Shown: positions 11,155 to 24,162, numbered from the stretch's first letter. The stretch: DNA of 64,000 nucleotides from Amborella trichopoda (GCF_000471905.2 NW_006499436.1:2016376-2080375), one strand, 5' to 3'. Program-made: numbers and translations. The notes: a model not told the origin generated them from the letters alone.

Positions 11155-12025
11155 TCATAACACTTTGACCATTCTGCATATGTGGATGCTCCACCTGGAC
11201 TTGAGCACTATCAAACAAAGAATTGGGGTTAGCATAAGAAAATACATTTTCAAAAAATACAACATGTCTAGAGATATAGACGTGTCATGTGGGTGAATGT
11301 AGACATCTGTAGCCCTTATGCTGGACATTATAGCCCAAGAATAGACATGAAAGAGAACGAGGACTAAATTTTTTTGTAGCATAGTCTCGAAGATATGGAA
11401 AATATCGACAACCAAATACTTGAAGTGAGAAGTAGTTTGGTAAGTGTCCAAACGATAATGAGTATGGTGAATCCATTTTAAATTGGTAGAGGGAATTCTA
11501 TTGATAACAAATACTGCAGCTTGAAAGACTTCAACCCAAAATCTTTTAGGAATTCCTGCTTGAAACATTATTGTAAGACTCAATTCTATAATATTTCGAT
11601 GTTTCCTTTCAGCTATTCCATTTTGCTTGAGGGTTCTCGGACATGATAATTGTCGCATGATACCATTGTCATTATGATGATCAATAACTTCTTTCTTAGC
11701 AAATTCACCACTCTATCACATTGAAAAACTCTAATTCTTTTATCAAACCTCATTTCAACCATACGATGAAATTTCATAAATACAACGAAAAATTCGGATT
11801 TTCGTTTTGAAGGATAAATCCAAGCAAAACGAGTGTAATCATCAACAAACACCACATAAAATCGATAACTCTGATTAGATAAACTTGGAGCAGGGCCCTA
11901 TAAGTCTGAATAAATCTTAAATAGAGGTTCAATAGAGGTTTGGTTAACACCACTAAAAGGAAGCTTACAACTTTTTCCCATATGACAACTAGCACAAGCA
12001 GAATGAGATTTATTCCACACATCAA
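11155..12025 (-). pseudogene. Copia integrase, F1
   Basis: Overlapping frames give VDDYTRFAWIYPSKRKSE (start of the catalytic core), FQCDR (second acidic residue region), KQNGIAERKHRNIIE (catalytic Glu region), PKRFWVEVF, and LFLGYNVQHKGYRCL near the C-terminal side. At least three frame changes are needed, so no integrase could be made. Confidence 0.88.
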
Positions 12026-12123
12026 AATTCATCAACTGCTTAGGTTTTAAGTATTAGACAACTTCATTTGGAGGATGTCTAAGACATTGTTGCCACACAT
12101 CTTCTGATGTTCTTTTATTTCAA

Positions 12124-12530
12124 TTAGAGAATAAAGCTCGTTTCACTTTTTGGAGTATATACAATCCTGGAGTATCTACTCTCGCTAGCAAGAGTTCTCC
12201 TTGTGCTCATTTCATGAATAAGAAAACCACTTGATGAGAACTCAAAAATACAAGAGAAATCCATTGTAAATTGACTAACAGACAACAAGTTATTTTTCAT
12301 TTCAGGCACCAAAAGAATAATAGAAACATTGAATTTTCTAGATCTGATATCAATATTTGTATCACCAACATGTGAAATAGTTAATTGTTTACCATTTCCA
12401 ACCATGATTGTATTTGTGCCTCTAAAGGGATGAAGATTTTGCAAAACTTGCCTGGATTTCATGTCATATGAGTGGAGGCACTTGTGTCCAAGAACCATTA
12501 TGAGTCTTATGAATCGGCTATAGTTATTAC
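12124..12530 (-). pseudogene. Copia protease/pre-integrase, F1
   Basis: Near 12462-12497 one frame reads WFLDTSASTHMT, the protease active-site region (DSG/DTG expected; DTS here), followed by a TGA. The downstream block (MVGNGKQL, ISHVGDTNI, NLLSVSQFTMDFSCIFEF) is in a different frame, so a frameshift follows the active site. All other copies that contain this region share that frame change. Confidence 0.8.
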
Positions 12531-12559
12531 CGCAAAGGCCCGAGGAATATCTTTTGATT

Positions 12560-13679
12560 GGTACGTGTGGTTGAATCGATGCCAATATTTGAATGCAGCA
12601 TGTTTCAAGTTTCCCATAAATTTGATACTTCTCCCGAGGTGTCTGAGTAGATTGCCGCTTGACCGATGGGTCGCATCGTAAGTGTACCATCACTTTCTTG
12701 ATTTTTTTGGGACATCCCGCAACTCCCATTACTGATCTGACCAGTTTGAACAAAACCACATCCTTAAGAGTTAAAAAACTGTTGACCACCAAAAATGTTT
12801 TTCCCACAAACTTGGAACTTTTCTCAAGGTGTCTGAGTAGATTGTTGATTGATCAATGGGTCGCATCGGAAGTTTACCACTACTTTCTTGATTTTTCTGG
12901 GTCGTCTCGCAACTCCCATTACTGATCTAACTAGTTTGAACAAAACCACATACTTGAGAGTTTAAGAACTGTTGACTATTAAAGTTGTTTCTTCCTCTAG
13001 CTCTGTAATTCTGGTTTCCTTTGTTGGGTCCAAAGAATTTTTGTTATCCAATAAATGTTTTATTTTGATTTGAATATGAGTATTCATCAAATACATGGGG
13101 CCAATTTCTACTCTCATGGCTTAAAAGAAGATGTATTATATTAGAATATGAAAGAATTAGAGGCTTAAGCTTAGCAGTCGCAAAACTCTCATATTTTGGA
13201 CCAAGTCCATTAAAGAGCTAAAATACATTATTTTCATCTTGTACAGGTTTTCCAATAGTCGTCAAATCATCACAAATACTCTTAAATTTGCATATGTATT
13301 CTAATAAGGTTGAATTCCCTTTCTTGTAGAGTTGGCGTTGCTCGATAAGTTGGAACTCCCTAACTTGAGAATTACCTACATAGACATGCTTCAGGCATTT
13401 ACAAACTTTTGCAAAAGTCTGAGGCCAACAATAAGGCTAAGATATTCTTCTGATAAAATCGTTATGATCCAAGCTTTAAGAAGTCGGTCGGACTTTAGCT
13501 ATGATTTGTAGTCTGGGTTTTCGATTTCACACTTACCATCTGAAGATGAAATCTTTTGACTTGGTGTAGGGCAATCACCATTAATGAATCCAAAAAATTT
13601 CTGACTCTCAATGAGAGAGAGCATATGTGTTTTCTATAATTAATAATTATTTTGTGTCAATTTAATAGACACAAAATTT
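12560..13679 (-). pseudogene. Copia gag, F1 (5'-truncated)
   Basis: Contains NFVSIKLTQNNY at the truncation point, MLSLIESQKFF, a degenerate zinc-knuckle region (YQIYGKLE-HA) and the 190-bp internal duplication. TTPs of the family gag such as LKSDRLLKAWI are present, but a stop interrupts just before it in this copy (YKS-stop-LKSD). Confidence 0.75.
12638..12990 (-). repeat. 190-bp tandem duplication in the gag nucleocapsid region
   Basis: GGTGTCTGAGTAGATTG recurs at 12638 and 12828. The same 190-bp doubling is in F2 (from 22046), F3 (from 31652) and F6 (from 45628); F4 ends inside it. The length is not a multiple of three, so it shifts the gag frame. It predates amplification. Confidence 0.85.
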
Positions 13680-14552
13680 CCCATTGAAGTCGATGACAAT
13701 TATAAAAAAAAACAAGAAACCTTCTCATGTTTCTTTCTTTGAAGTTTGAAAACCTAGAAACCTTCTAGTACTTCTTTGAAGTTTGAACATTGAACTGTCT
13801 CGCTCAGGAAAATTTTATTGAACCATCTCCTCTCTCTCTCTCTCTGTGTGAAAGTTTTGTATCCTTCTTCAACTATGTCGTATCACCCGTCAATTGTCCA
13901 ATCCCCACCAACCCCGGTTTTGTCCCATTCTTAAAGCCAAGAGAACAGAAGAGCTGAGCAGAGCAGAGCAAGACAGCGTTTCATCATCCATGAGGTGAAC
14001 TTGTTGAGAAAATTACAAGTCGTAGCTTTCTTTACAGCCTACTGTCCCAACTTATTTTTTTATTACAACATTTACCCCGAAATAAATGACGAAAGAAATG
14101 CTCCTCCACCCTTCCCATGTTAACCTGATGATTAGGTTGATGCAAAAGCACTATAGGAAACTCCATTCATAATGTTTTCAAATCTTACTTAGTCGTTGTA
14201 ACGTTCATGCTATTATTGTAGTGGTTACACGTGTGTTTTGAACAACGATTCAAGTGGCTGACTCGGGCATCGTGGTATTGACGAATCGTTAGCCAATCGT
14301 AAAGATAATAAAAAAAAAATGAAGTAGCAGGTATTGCGTCCACTCGCAGTGTACGGTATGATTCAGATTACTTTTATTTTAATTTTTTACATTTAATTTA
14401 AAATTATATCTTGAAGTTTGGGTTTTCGCATGGGGAATTAAATAAAATAATAAAAATATTTTGCATAAAAAAGTATGGACCAAAATATATTCAAGAGGGT
14501 TTTGGTATTTTTTACCCAAAATAATTTTTATTTGGTTATGTTTATAAAAAAG

Positions 14553-14930
14553 GAAGAAGGTTATGTAGAGCCGTGGCTCAAAACAATCAAATTAGAGCCC
14601 ACCTCAAAAATTTCATTGTTGTTTTGATACCCAAATATCCTCAAATTGATTATCTTGACATCAAAATGTATGGACATGAGAAAAAAATAGATTTCAAGAT
14701 TTGAAAGTAGTGCATCTTGTAACGCATTTTTGGACTTTCTATTTTTGAGATTTTTCAAGTTTTTATAGATCTGCTTGATCTTAAGCTTTAAATTTTACTA
14801 CTAAAGATACAAATATATTTTAAGGCTATTACAAAGATTTTTAGTATTAAACTGCATTTCTCGACACTATTTGAGGGTGTATTTTACTTTGATTGTTTAG
14901 AGCCTTGGCTTTATACAAACCACACCCAAA
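14553..14930. mobile_element. MITE family C, unit 2 copy
   Basis: Tandem-array copy of the element at 5148-5535; ends are approximate. Confidence 0.6.
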
Positions 14931-14959
14931 AATGAATTTGTATTCCAAATGTTAGATAA

Positions 14960-15425
14960 CGGAAAAGATGAGATTAGCCTACTAGCTCACATGAACATAT
15001 GAGCCCAACGGCTCAGATTGAATCTAGGCCGATCTGACGATCACGGATGTCCGATAGTGCTTGAATTTTTTTTTCTACAGATCCAGATCACTTGAATTTT
15101 AGGTGTTTGTTCTTCTCATCAAGATTCACCTAATAAAAATAAAAAAAATTATTCACGAAAAAAATGATCAAAATACCCCCCAAAAATTTTTGGGGGTATT
15201 TCGGTCAATTTATTTCATGTAAAATATTTTTTTGATATTTTTGTAAGATTCACCTATTTTTGACAAACACAAGTCTTAAATTTCAAATGATTTGGATTTG
15301 TAGAAAAAAAAAACTAAAATTCAAATACTACCGGACATCCGTGATCGTCAGATCGGCCCAGATTCAATCTGGGACGTTGGGCTCATCTGTTCATATGAGC
15401 TAGTGGCCTAATCCCATACTTTCCC
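14960..15425. mobile_element. Mutator-like MITE, unit 2 copy
   Basis: Flanks GTTAGATAA (14951-14959, one change) and TTTAGATAA (15426-15434). It carries the same long arms as the unit 1 copy. Confidence 0.82.
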
Positions 15426-15692
15426 TTTAGATAAATATAACATTTAAATAAAGAAAATAAAATATGAAACTAATTTTTTGCTATTAGATATGGCCTTGTG
15501 AAATCTCAGCCATTGTGAAATCCCAAATAGATGGGATAGTTTTCCAAAAATATAATAGCAAGAACATATCAATTCCAACATTAAAAAAATAAAATAAATA
15601 AATAACAATTCCAAGAACTGGATCACCTATCCCACGCTCTTAGGTCAAACCGGGCATTTGGGCTTCCACTCAGGGTTTCTTAAAACAATAAT

Positions 15693-16342
15693 GGGAAAAT
15701 TGCTAAAACCCTCCCAAAATGGTCTTTTTACCTACTTTAAACCCCACCCAACTTTTCCTAGCAACTCCCCTAAAAAAAATGATGTTTCCTAGTTAATATC
15801 CCCTACACAAAAGGTTCACTTATTTTTGAGAAAAATACCTCTCCCTCACATAACAAATTATTTTCGTTAGAGAGGGCGGTCTGACATTTTGAACAAGCGG
15901 TCCGGCGATTTTTTTTTGCTGGAATGGGCGGTCCGGCGTTTCATGGTGGCGGTTTGGAGATTATTTTTTTGCTGGAATGGGCGGTCCGGAATTTTGAAGT
16001 TACAGTCCAACATTTTGAAATTGTAGTTCGGCATTTTGAAGGGGTAGTTCGGTGTTTTGATATGGCAGTCCAAGATTTTATAGGAGCAGTCCAACGTTTT
16101 GAAGCGTGCCAGACTGAGCAGTCAGGTGTTGTACAAATGAAGTCTGGCGTTTCCTTTTATTGGGATCCGAAAATGATTTGTCATGTTAAGGGAGGGTATT
16201 TTCATAAAAAAAGATGTAACTTTTTGAATTGGGGGGTATTAGTTATAAAAGTTGGTTTTTGAGAAAAATAAGTATGAAAAGTTTAGGATGGGGGTAGAGT
16301 GTCTAAAAGGTATATTTTTTAGGCTTTTTAGTAATTTTCTCA
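15693..16342. mobile_element. hAT-like non-autonomous element, unit 2 copy
   Basis: Flanks ACAATAAT (15685-15692) and ACAATCAT (16343-16350) match at 7 of 8 bases, as expected for an old hAT-type target duplication. The termini are GGGAAAATTGCTAAAA and, inverted, TGAGAAAATTACTAAAA. Confidence 0.55.
15877..16156. repeat. Degenerate ~24-bp minisatellite, unit 2 copy
   Basis: Tandem-array copy; it carries two GCTGGAATGGGCGGTCCG segments where unit 1 has one. Confidence 0.8.
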
Positions 16343-18455
16343 ACAATCATTATAAACATGAGGACTAAAAGTTCAAACCAAGTCATGGGGACTTTCTCTT
16401 CTCAATTGCGGCAGCTATGTATTTGGTGCCAAAGATGTACTTGAGACACACAATTTCATGAGCCGGATTGAAATTACTCCTTTTGCGTAAAAGTTAGAAT
16501 AACATTGCATTTAATTATATTCTCAAGCATTGCCTATACTTGCCATGGTCAAGGCATTTTGAGTTCAATATAGTGTTCGAAAAATCGAACCGGCCTTGGA
16601 AACCGATCAAGGGCGGGATCTGAGTAATCAGTAAACTGGCCGATTCAACCAACCTAACTAGGCACTTCATGACAGATAAAAAAAGTATTAAAAAAATAAA
16701 AAATAATATAAAAACATGAAAAGTACTTTTAAAACATGATTAAACAATGCCAATCCAAATGAAGTTGAAAATTAGTGAAAAAATATATTTTGAAAATCAA
16801 TTTCTGCCCAAGGATATTTTTAATTTTTTTAAAAAAGATGAAAAAATGAAAAATTAAGTATCCATGACCATAAAAATTTCCAATCTTACCCAAAATGATA
16901 AAAGTATTAAAAATCACATTTCAAACAAATCCCGTAGTTTTTAAGATTTTATATAAATTTTTTAAATACCCGGCGAGATCACAAAAACGGGCCAAAATCA
17001 AAACTGGCCAGTACTGGGCATTGACCGGTTTGGATTTGAACTAATCGATATTGCAAATACTGGTTCAGCATGCTGTCACAGGAAGCTTTTTGATGTGGCG
17101 TGCGGTTTTAAAGATGGATGAATGGATTGATAGCTTCCACTCTGTCATAATTATCTAAAGACACATGAATGGATTGATAGATGCCTCTCTCATGATTATA
17201 TCGAGGGAAAGTATTTAAAAGGACCATTTCTTTTTGGCTCAAGGATGTCACAACCACCTTAGCGGTTTGATGTACGATTGAGTGGTTGGGGGTATATCCT
17301 TGATTATGCTCAAAGTCTAAATGAAAATTTCTCAAGCTTTGTGACACAACTAGAGCCAATAGATTCGACCTCCGATGGATAAAAGTGATTTGTGACCTTC
17401 TTGTATCACAAATAAATGGTCTTATAGTATACAATCCCTTATTTTAATGGTTTGTTAAATATGTGCTAAGAGTACCTAGGCTATATTTGATTACACTCGA
17501 ATATTTGAATATTTTAAAACCTAGTGTAATTTTTTAGAAACCCATTTTGAATTGGCATTTTTCCGTATTTTTTCTTACCTTAAAACTTCTACAAATGCCT
17601 TAAAAGTACTTACTGAACTCCTAGAGACGGTATTGTCCACGGGATACCCATAACCACCACCCCTGCGATCTATATTCCCTAAACTATAGTCCCTTATCCC
17701 ATAAAATCATCATTTGAATTTGAAATAAACAAAATGCAGGAGAGAAACATCGTAAAATTCAAAACGTAATTAGAATTATAAAAAAATGTGTGGAATATCA
17801 CTGGAATTGAAACCTCAAGATTCTGGTCGGACGACACTAGACACGTCATCACAGTGGATTTGACTAAATCGACACATCTCATGTCATCCTGGTTACCCTG
17901 TGCCAGATGGCTGTTGTTGGGTGATACATGCTTTGGACAACATGATTCTATTGTCGGGCCCTGATATTCCCAAACGACATGTCTGGCACTTCACCGCCAG
18001 AATTTCAAAATTTGAGTTAAACAAATTTAATAATAAACATCTCGAACCACATTGCAACAACTCGAAGGATCTATAAAAAAACCAAAGTCCGACCATCTGA
18101 ATTGTTAGATACTTAGGAGACTTAGGCTAGGTACTTGAATTTGGCAGTAAGATTAGAAACTAAAGAGAAAAGAAGCCCTGAGGTTCTTGAAATAAACCCC
18201 ATTTACTAGAGAGAAAAATCCCAACCGTCAAACCTTAAACCCTCAAATGAATCTTGGCCTAAATATAAGAGCACGAAAGCTTTAATCCCAAACCCTAGGA
18301 AACACAAGTCCTAGACTTAGATCCTAGCAGAACCCTTAAGAAACCACAATTAGTTATCATTTAACTATGATTAACTATAAAGACTAGAGAAAAGGGACAA
18401 TAGTTTAAACACAGTCACGGTCCTGATACGGGCGAAGCTTCAAGCATCCTGTGCC

Positions 18456-18690
18456 CAAAGAATTTTAGAGAGAGAGGAACTTTTGGGAAGATAATTATGC
18501 CCCACATTTAATTCTTATAGTGGTTCTTTCATTGTATATATATAGTAATACAATGGTATAATGTATACTTTCCTATCTTGTTACATACAATATACACTTT
18601 CCTCTCTTGTTACCTTCTACAATGGCAATATTTCAATATACACTTTCCTATCTTGTTACATTCCTCCATGTTAATATTTTCTTTCTATTA
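18456..18690 (-). repeat. LTR 2 (unit 2)
   Basis: 235 bp, preceded by the same GTGCC (18451-18455) as LTR 1. This shows that it arose by tandem DNA duplication and not by a new insertion. Confidence 0.87.
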
Positions 18691-20151
18691 CTCCCCCTCA
18701 AACTCGGTTGGGGAGGCATTTGAAGCCTAAGTTTGAAGCAAAAATATTGAAAAATATCTCGTAGAAATTGCTTAGTGAAGATATTAGCTACTTGATTACG
18801 AGAGGAAACAAAACGAGTGATAAGTAATCCAAGATCAACGTTTTCACGTGTAAAAAGATATTCTAACTCAATGTGTTTTATCCGTGTATGAAAAACATGA
18901 TTAACTGTTATGTGGAGAGCACTAATATTGTCTCAAAAAAGTTTTGGCTGCCTAAAAAGAGGCAACCCAATATCTCGAAGAATAAAAGAATGACATGTCA
19001 ATTTTGCAGCCGTGGATGCCATAGATCAGTTTTTCGCTTCAGCACTGGAACAAGCCACAATCGATTATTTCTTAGCACTCTGAGAAATAAAGTTGGAACC
19101 AAGATAAGTACAAAAACTAGTGGTTGAACGACGAGTGATTGTACATCCAGCCCAGTCTGCATCAGAGAAGGCATATAACTCAAGGGAACAATAGATAAGA
19201 TTATAATACCACTTGATTGTGTACCATTGAAATAACGAAGAATCCGCTTAACTGCTTGAAAATGTACAATTGTAGTGGCATGCATAAATTGACATAATGT
19301 CTTAATACTATAGGAAATGTCTGGTCATGTGGTAATGTATTGAAGTACACCAACAATGCTCTAATAAAGAGATGGATCAGGAAACAGATTAGAATTCCTA
19401 TAAATAATATTCTTCATTGCCATTGGTGTTGAAATAGGTTTGGCACCAAGCATTTGAGCACGATCAAGAAGATCTCGGGCATATTTACTTTGCGAGGAAA
19501 AAATCTCACCTGAAAACTGAGATACCTCTATACCAAAAAAGTAATAAAGAGGTCTAAGATCTTTCATTGCAAATTCCCTTCCAAGTTGAGAAATGAACCA
19601 TTTTAGAAGATTTGAGTTATCACTAGTAACAACAATACCAACATAAAAGAGAAGGATAATAGTGCCTTTAGTGAGATGAATCGACAATGCTGCAATAAAA
19701 TCCCAATGATAATAAATATGCACTAAATCGATCAAACCAGGTTCGAGGTACTTGCTTGAGACCATATAAAGCACTTTCAAATTTGCAGACATGATTTAAA
19801 TATTTTGAGTTCACAAATCCAGAAGGTTGTTCCATAAATACAAGTTCCTCAAGAAAGTCATGAATGAAAACGATTTTCTTATCAAGTTGTTTGATAAGCC
19901 AGTCGTGCACAATAGCATGGTGAGCATAATCCGAATACTAGTAAGCACAATAACATGATTTACTGTTTCAGAGAAATCAATTCCAACAACTTGATTGTAT
20001 CTTTTAACAACTAATCTGGTTTTAAGTCTCTCTAGACTTCCATCAGACTTTAATTTAGACTTATAGACCCAACGACGATCAACAACATTCGTACCTGGAA
20101 GACGGCTAGCTCCCAAGTTGAATTGATATGTAGGGCTTCAATTTCCTCTTA
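18691..20151 (-). pseudogene. Copia RNase H and RT, F2
   Basis: RT blocks (19361-20116) carry SKLKSDGSLERLK and LYGLKQVPRTWFD; YVGI replaces YVDD. RNase H (to 19285) is interrupted: ISFRSS-type motifs occur but the SS-EAEYR segment reads SSAEAKN-like on the element strand. The shared TAA lies at 20149-20151. Confidence 0.85.
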
Positions 20152-21450
20152 CATAGCACGATGCCAACCCGAATGAACTAAAATAGACTTAATAGTTTTC
20201 GGTTCATAAGGGATAATTTCAAAAGTAGGAGCACTAGATATTATTGCCATAGATGGGAGAATTCGAGGTCTTTGAGTACCATCTTGAGATCTTATAACCA
20301 TGTTATAACAACGACGATTAGAGACTGCTAAAAAAATTGATTGATTGGTTTCTTGAGTAGCAACATTTTCATCACCATGGTTGTGTGTTGCATCATCCTG
20401 GACATCTTGGATCGGTGTTGCAGTGGTGACATCTCCCTCTACAAGAGAAGTTTGAGAGGTATCATTGGTGATGAGCAAAGAAGGACTTGAGGGATTAGAT
20501 ACATCAAATGCGTCTCGTAAGAGTGGTTTATGTGGGATTGATGAATCAGAAGATGAAGGAGCCTGTATGTCGGGCTCATAACACTTTGACCATTCTGCAT
20601 ATGTGGATGCTCCACCGGGACCTGAGCACTAACAAACAAAGAGTTGGGGTTAGCATAAGAAAATCCTTTTTCATAAAATACAACATGTTTAGAGATATAG
20701 ACGTGTCATGTGGGTGAATGTAGACATCTGTAGCCCTTATGCTGGACATTATAGCCCAAGAATAGACATGAAAGAGAACGAGGACTAAATTTTTTTGTAG
20801 CATAGTCTCGAAGATATGGAAAACATCGACAACCAAATACTTGAACTGAGAAGTAGTTCGGTAAGTGTCCAAAGGATAACGAGTATGGTGAATCCATTTT
20901 AAACTGGTAGAGAGAATTCTGTTGATAACAAATACTGCAATTTCGAAGACTACAACCCAAAATCTTTTAGGAATTTTTGCTTGAAACATTATTGTAAGAC
21001 TCAATTCTATAATATTTCGATGTTTCCTTTCAGCTATTCCATTTTGCTTGAGAGTTATCGGACATGATAATTGTTGCATGATACCATTGTCATTATGATG
21101 ATCAATAACTTCTTTCTTAGCAAATTCGCCACTCTATCACTTTGAAAAACTCTAATTCTTTTATCAAAGCTCACTTCAACCATACGATGAAATTTCATAA
21201 ATACAACGAAAAATTCGGATTTTCGTTTTGAAGGATAAATCCATGTAAAACGAGTGTAATCATCAACAAACACCACATAAAATCGATAACTCTGATTAGA
21301 TAAACTTGGAGCAGGGCCCTATAAGTCTGAATGAATCTTAAATAGAGGTTTTATTAACACCACTAAAAGGAAGCTTACAACTTTTTCCCATATGACAACT
21401 AGCACAAAAAGAATGAGATTTATTCCACGCATCAAACTTCATCAAGTGCT
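20152..21450 (-). pseudogene. Copia hinge and integrase, F2
   Basis: Hinge 20152-20478; integrase frames at 20576-21079, 20706-20960 and 21055-21276 with VDDYTRFTWIYPSKRKSE, QNGIAERKHRNI and FLGYNVQHKGYRC. Frameshifted as in F1. Confidence 0.85.
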
Positions 21451-21529
21451 TAGGTTTTAAGTATTAGACAACTTCATTTTGAGGATGTCTAAGACATTGT
21501 TGCCACACATCTTCTGATGTTCTTTTATT

Positions 21530-23087
21530 TCAATTAGAGAATAAAGATTGTTTCACTTTTTGGAGTATATACAATCCTCGCTTTCTACTCCCGCTAGCCA
21601 GAGTTCTCCCTGTGCTCATTTCCTGAATAAGAAAACCACTTGATGAGAACTCAAATATACAAGAGAAATCCATTGTAAATTGAGTTACAGACAACAAGTT
21701 ATTTTTTATTTCAGGCACGAAAAGAATATTAGAAACATGGAATTTTCTAGATCTGATATCAATATTTGTATCACCAACATGTGAAATAGTTAATTGTTTA
21801 CCATTTCCAACCATGATTGTATTTGTGCCTCTAAAGGGATGAAGATTTTGCAATACTTGCCTGGATTTCATGTCATATGAGTGGAGGCACTTGTGTCCAA
21901 GAACCATTATGAGTCTTATGAATCGGCTACAGTTATTACCGCAAAGGCCTGAAGAATATCTTCTGATTGGTACGTGTGGTTGAATCGATGCAAATATTTG
22001 AATGCAGCATGTTCAAGTTTCCCATAAATTTGATACTTTTCCCGAGGTGTCTGAGTAGATTGCCGCTTGACCGATGGGTGGCATCGTAAGTGTACCATCA
22101 CTTTCTTGATTTTTTTGGGTCATCCCGCAACTCCCATTACTGATCTGACCAGTTTCAACAAAACCACATCCTTAAGAGTTAAAAAACTGTTGACCACCAA
22201 AGTTGTTTTTCCCACAAATTTGAAACTTTTCTCAAGGTGTCTGAGTAGATTGTTGATTGATCCATGGGTCGCATCGGAAGTTTACCACCACTTTCTTGAT
22301 TTTTCTGGGCCATCTCGCAACTCCCATTACTTATCTAACTAGTTTGAACAAAACCACATACTTGAGAGTTGAAGAACTGTTGACTACCAAAGTTGTTTCT
22401 TCCTCTACCTCTGTAATTTTGGTTTCCTTTGTTGGGTCCAAAGAATTTTTGTTATCCAATAAATGTTTTATTTTGATTTGGATATGAGTATTCATCAAAT
22501 ACATGGGGTCAATTTCTACTCTCATGGCTTAAAAGAAGATGTATTATATTAGAATATGAAAGAACTAGAGGCTTAAGCTTAGCAGTCGCAAAACTCTCAT
22601 ATTTTGGACCAAGTCCATTAAAGAGCTAAAATACATTATTTTCATCTTGTACAGGTTTTCCAATAGCCGTCAAATCATCACAAATACTCTTAAATTTGCA
22701 TATGTATTCTAATAAGGTTGAATTCCCTTTCTTATAGAGTTGGCGTTGCTTAATAAGTTGGAACTCCCTAGCTTGAGAATTACCTACATAGACATGCTTC
22801 AGGCATTTACAAACTTTTGCAAAAGTCTGAGGCCAACAATAAGGCTAAGATACTCTTCTGATAACGTCGTTATGATCCAAACTTTAAGAAGTCGGTCGGA
22901 CTTTAGCCATGATTTGTAGTCTGGGTTTTCGATTTCACTCTTACCATCTGAAGATGAAATCTTTTGACTTGGTGTAGGGCAATCACCATTAATGAATCCA
23001 AAAAATTTCTGACTCTCAATGAGAGAGAGCATTTGTGTTTTCTATAATTGATAATTATTTTATGTCAATTTAATAGACACAAAATTT
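21530..23087 (-). pseudogene. Copia protease and gag, F2
   Basis: The pre-integrase block is open at 21530-21907. Gag includes YKSWLKSDRLLKVWIITTL (22799-23032), uninterrupted here, where F1 has a stop. Truncated at the unit border. Confidence 0.82.
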
Positions 23088-24162
23088 CCCATTGAAGTCG
23101 ATGATAATTATAAAAAAAACCAAGAAACCTTCTCATGTTTCTTTCTTTGAAGTTTGAAAACCGAGAAGCCTTCTAGTACTTCTTTGAAGTTTGAACATTG
23201 AACTGTCTTGCTCAGGAAAATTTTATTGAACCATCTCCTCTCTCTCTCTCTCTCTCTGTGAAAGATTTTGGAGAAAAACATTGAACTATCCAGAAGAGTT
23301 ACGTATTAAAAGTATTTGACCTGTGGATAAATACTTTTGTTGCCGTTGTCTGTTTGGGGGAAATAAAACAAGCCCTCGTGCGGTCTTTCAGAGTTTCCAA
23401 CTTCATTATGCGTTTCCCCCCAAAGTCCAGTGCCGTTAACTGGACGTGGTCTTTTTCAACTGAGTCATAATAAAGTTTTGTATCCTTCTTCAACTATGTC
23501 GTATCACCCGTCAATTGTCCAATCCCCACCAACCCCGGTTTTGTCCCATTCTTAAAGCCAAGAGAACAGAAGAGCAGAGCAAGACAGCGTTTCATCATCC
23601 ATGAGGTGAAATTGTTGAGAAAATTACAAGTCGTAGCTTTCCTTACAGCCTACTGTCCCAACTTATTTTTTTATTACAACATTTACCCCGAAATAAATGA
23701 CGAAAGAAATGCTCCTCCACCGTTCCCATGTTGACCTGATGATTAGGTTGATGCAAAAGCACTATAGGAAACTCCATTCATAATGTTTTCAAATCTTACT
23801 TAGTCGTTGTAACGTTCATGCTATTATTGTAGTGGTTACACGTGTGTTTTAAACAACGATTGAAGTGGCTGACTCGGGCATCGTGGTATTGACGAATCGT
23901 TAGCCAATCGTAAAGATAATAATAAAAAAATGAAGTAGCAGGTATTGCGTCCACTCGCAGTGTACGGTATGATTCAGATTACTTTTATTTTAATTTTTTA
24001 CATTTAACTTAAAATTATATCTTGAAGTTTGGGTTTTCGCATGGGGAATTAAATAAAATAATAAAAATATTTTGCATAAAAAAGTATGGACCAAAATATA
24101 TTCAAGAGTGTTTTGGTATTTTTTACCCAAAATAATTTTTATTTGGTTATGTTTATAAAAAA

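Larger units (their letters stand above)
3802..13679. repeat. Tandem array unit 1 (host half plus copia fragment F1)
   Basis: 9878 bp. It starts at CCCATTGAAG upstream of gene A and ends inside copia gag, where the same sequence starts again at 13680. The host half (3802-9026) is joined directly to gene A's promoter and is probably the original copy. It is longer than other units because a ~254-bp segment is doubled near its start. Confidence 0.93.
9267..13679 (-). mobile_element. Copia internal region F1 (unit 1)
   Basis: Order from 3' to 5' along the plus strand: polypurine tract, RNase H, RT, hinge, integrase, protease, gag; this order (integrase before RT) defines Ty1/copia. It stops about 20 codons into gag, where unit 2 begins. 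There are many frameshifts and stops. It has no 5' LTR or primer-binding site. Confidence 0.93.
13680..23087. repeat. Tandem array unit 2
   Basis: 9408 bp with the same order as unit 1: promoter-side host DNA, three MITE-like elements, LTR, copia internal region F2. It lacks 211 bp near its start (equivalent to 23265-23475 in unit 3), lost between two AAAG repeats. Confidence 0.93.
18691..23087 (-). mobile_element. Copia internal region F2 (unit 2)
   Basis: Same extent and breakpoint as F1. It is closer to F3 in its RNase H-integrase part and closer to F6 at several gag positions (for example GTTGAAGAACTGTTGACTACC near 22369). Confidence 0.93.

Noticed and set aside
15924..16262. 112-codon plus-strand frame with repeated AVRHFE-like peptide
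   Set aside because: It is a translation of the 24-bp minisatellite, open in several frames because 24 is a multiple of three.
17108..17434. 108-codon minus-strand frame repeated in units 2, 3 and 4
   Set aside because: Its conservation is explained by the tandem duplication; unit 1 carries a 1-bp change that breaks it, and it resembles no family I know.
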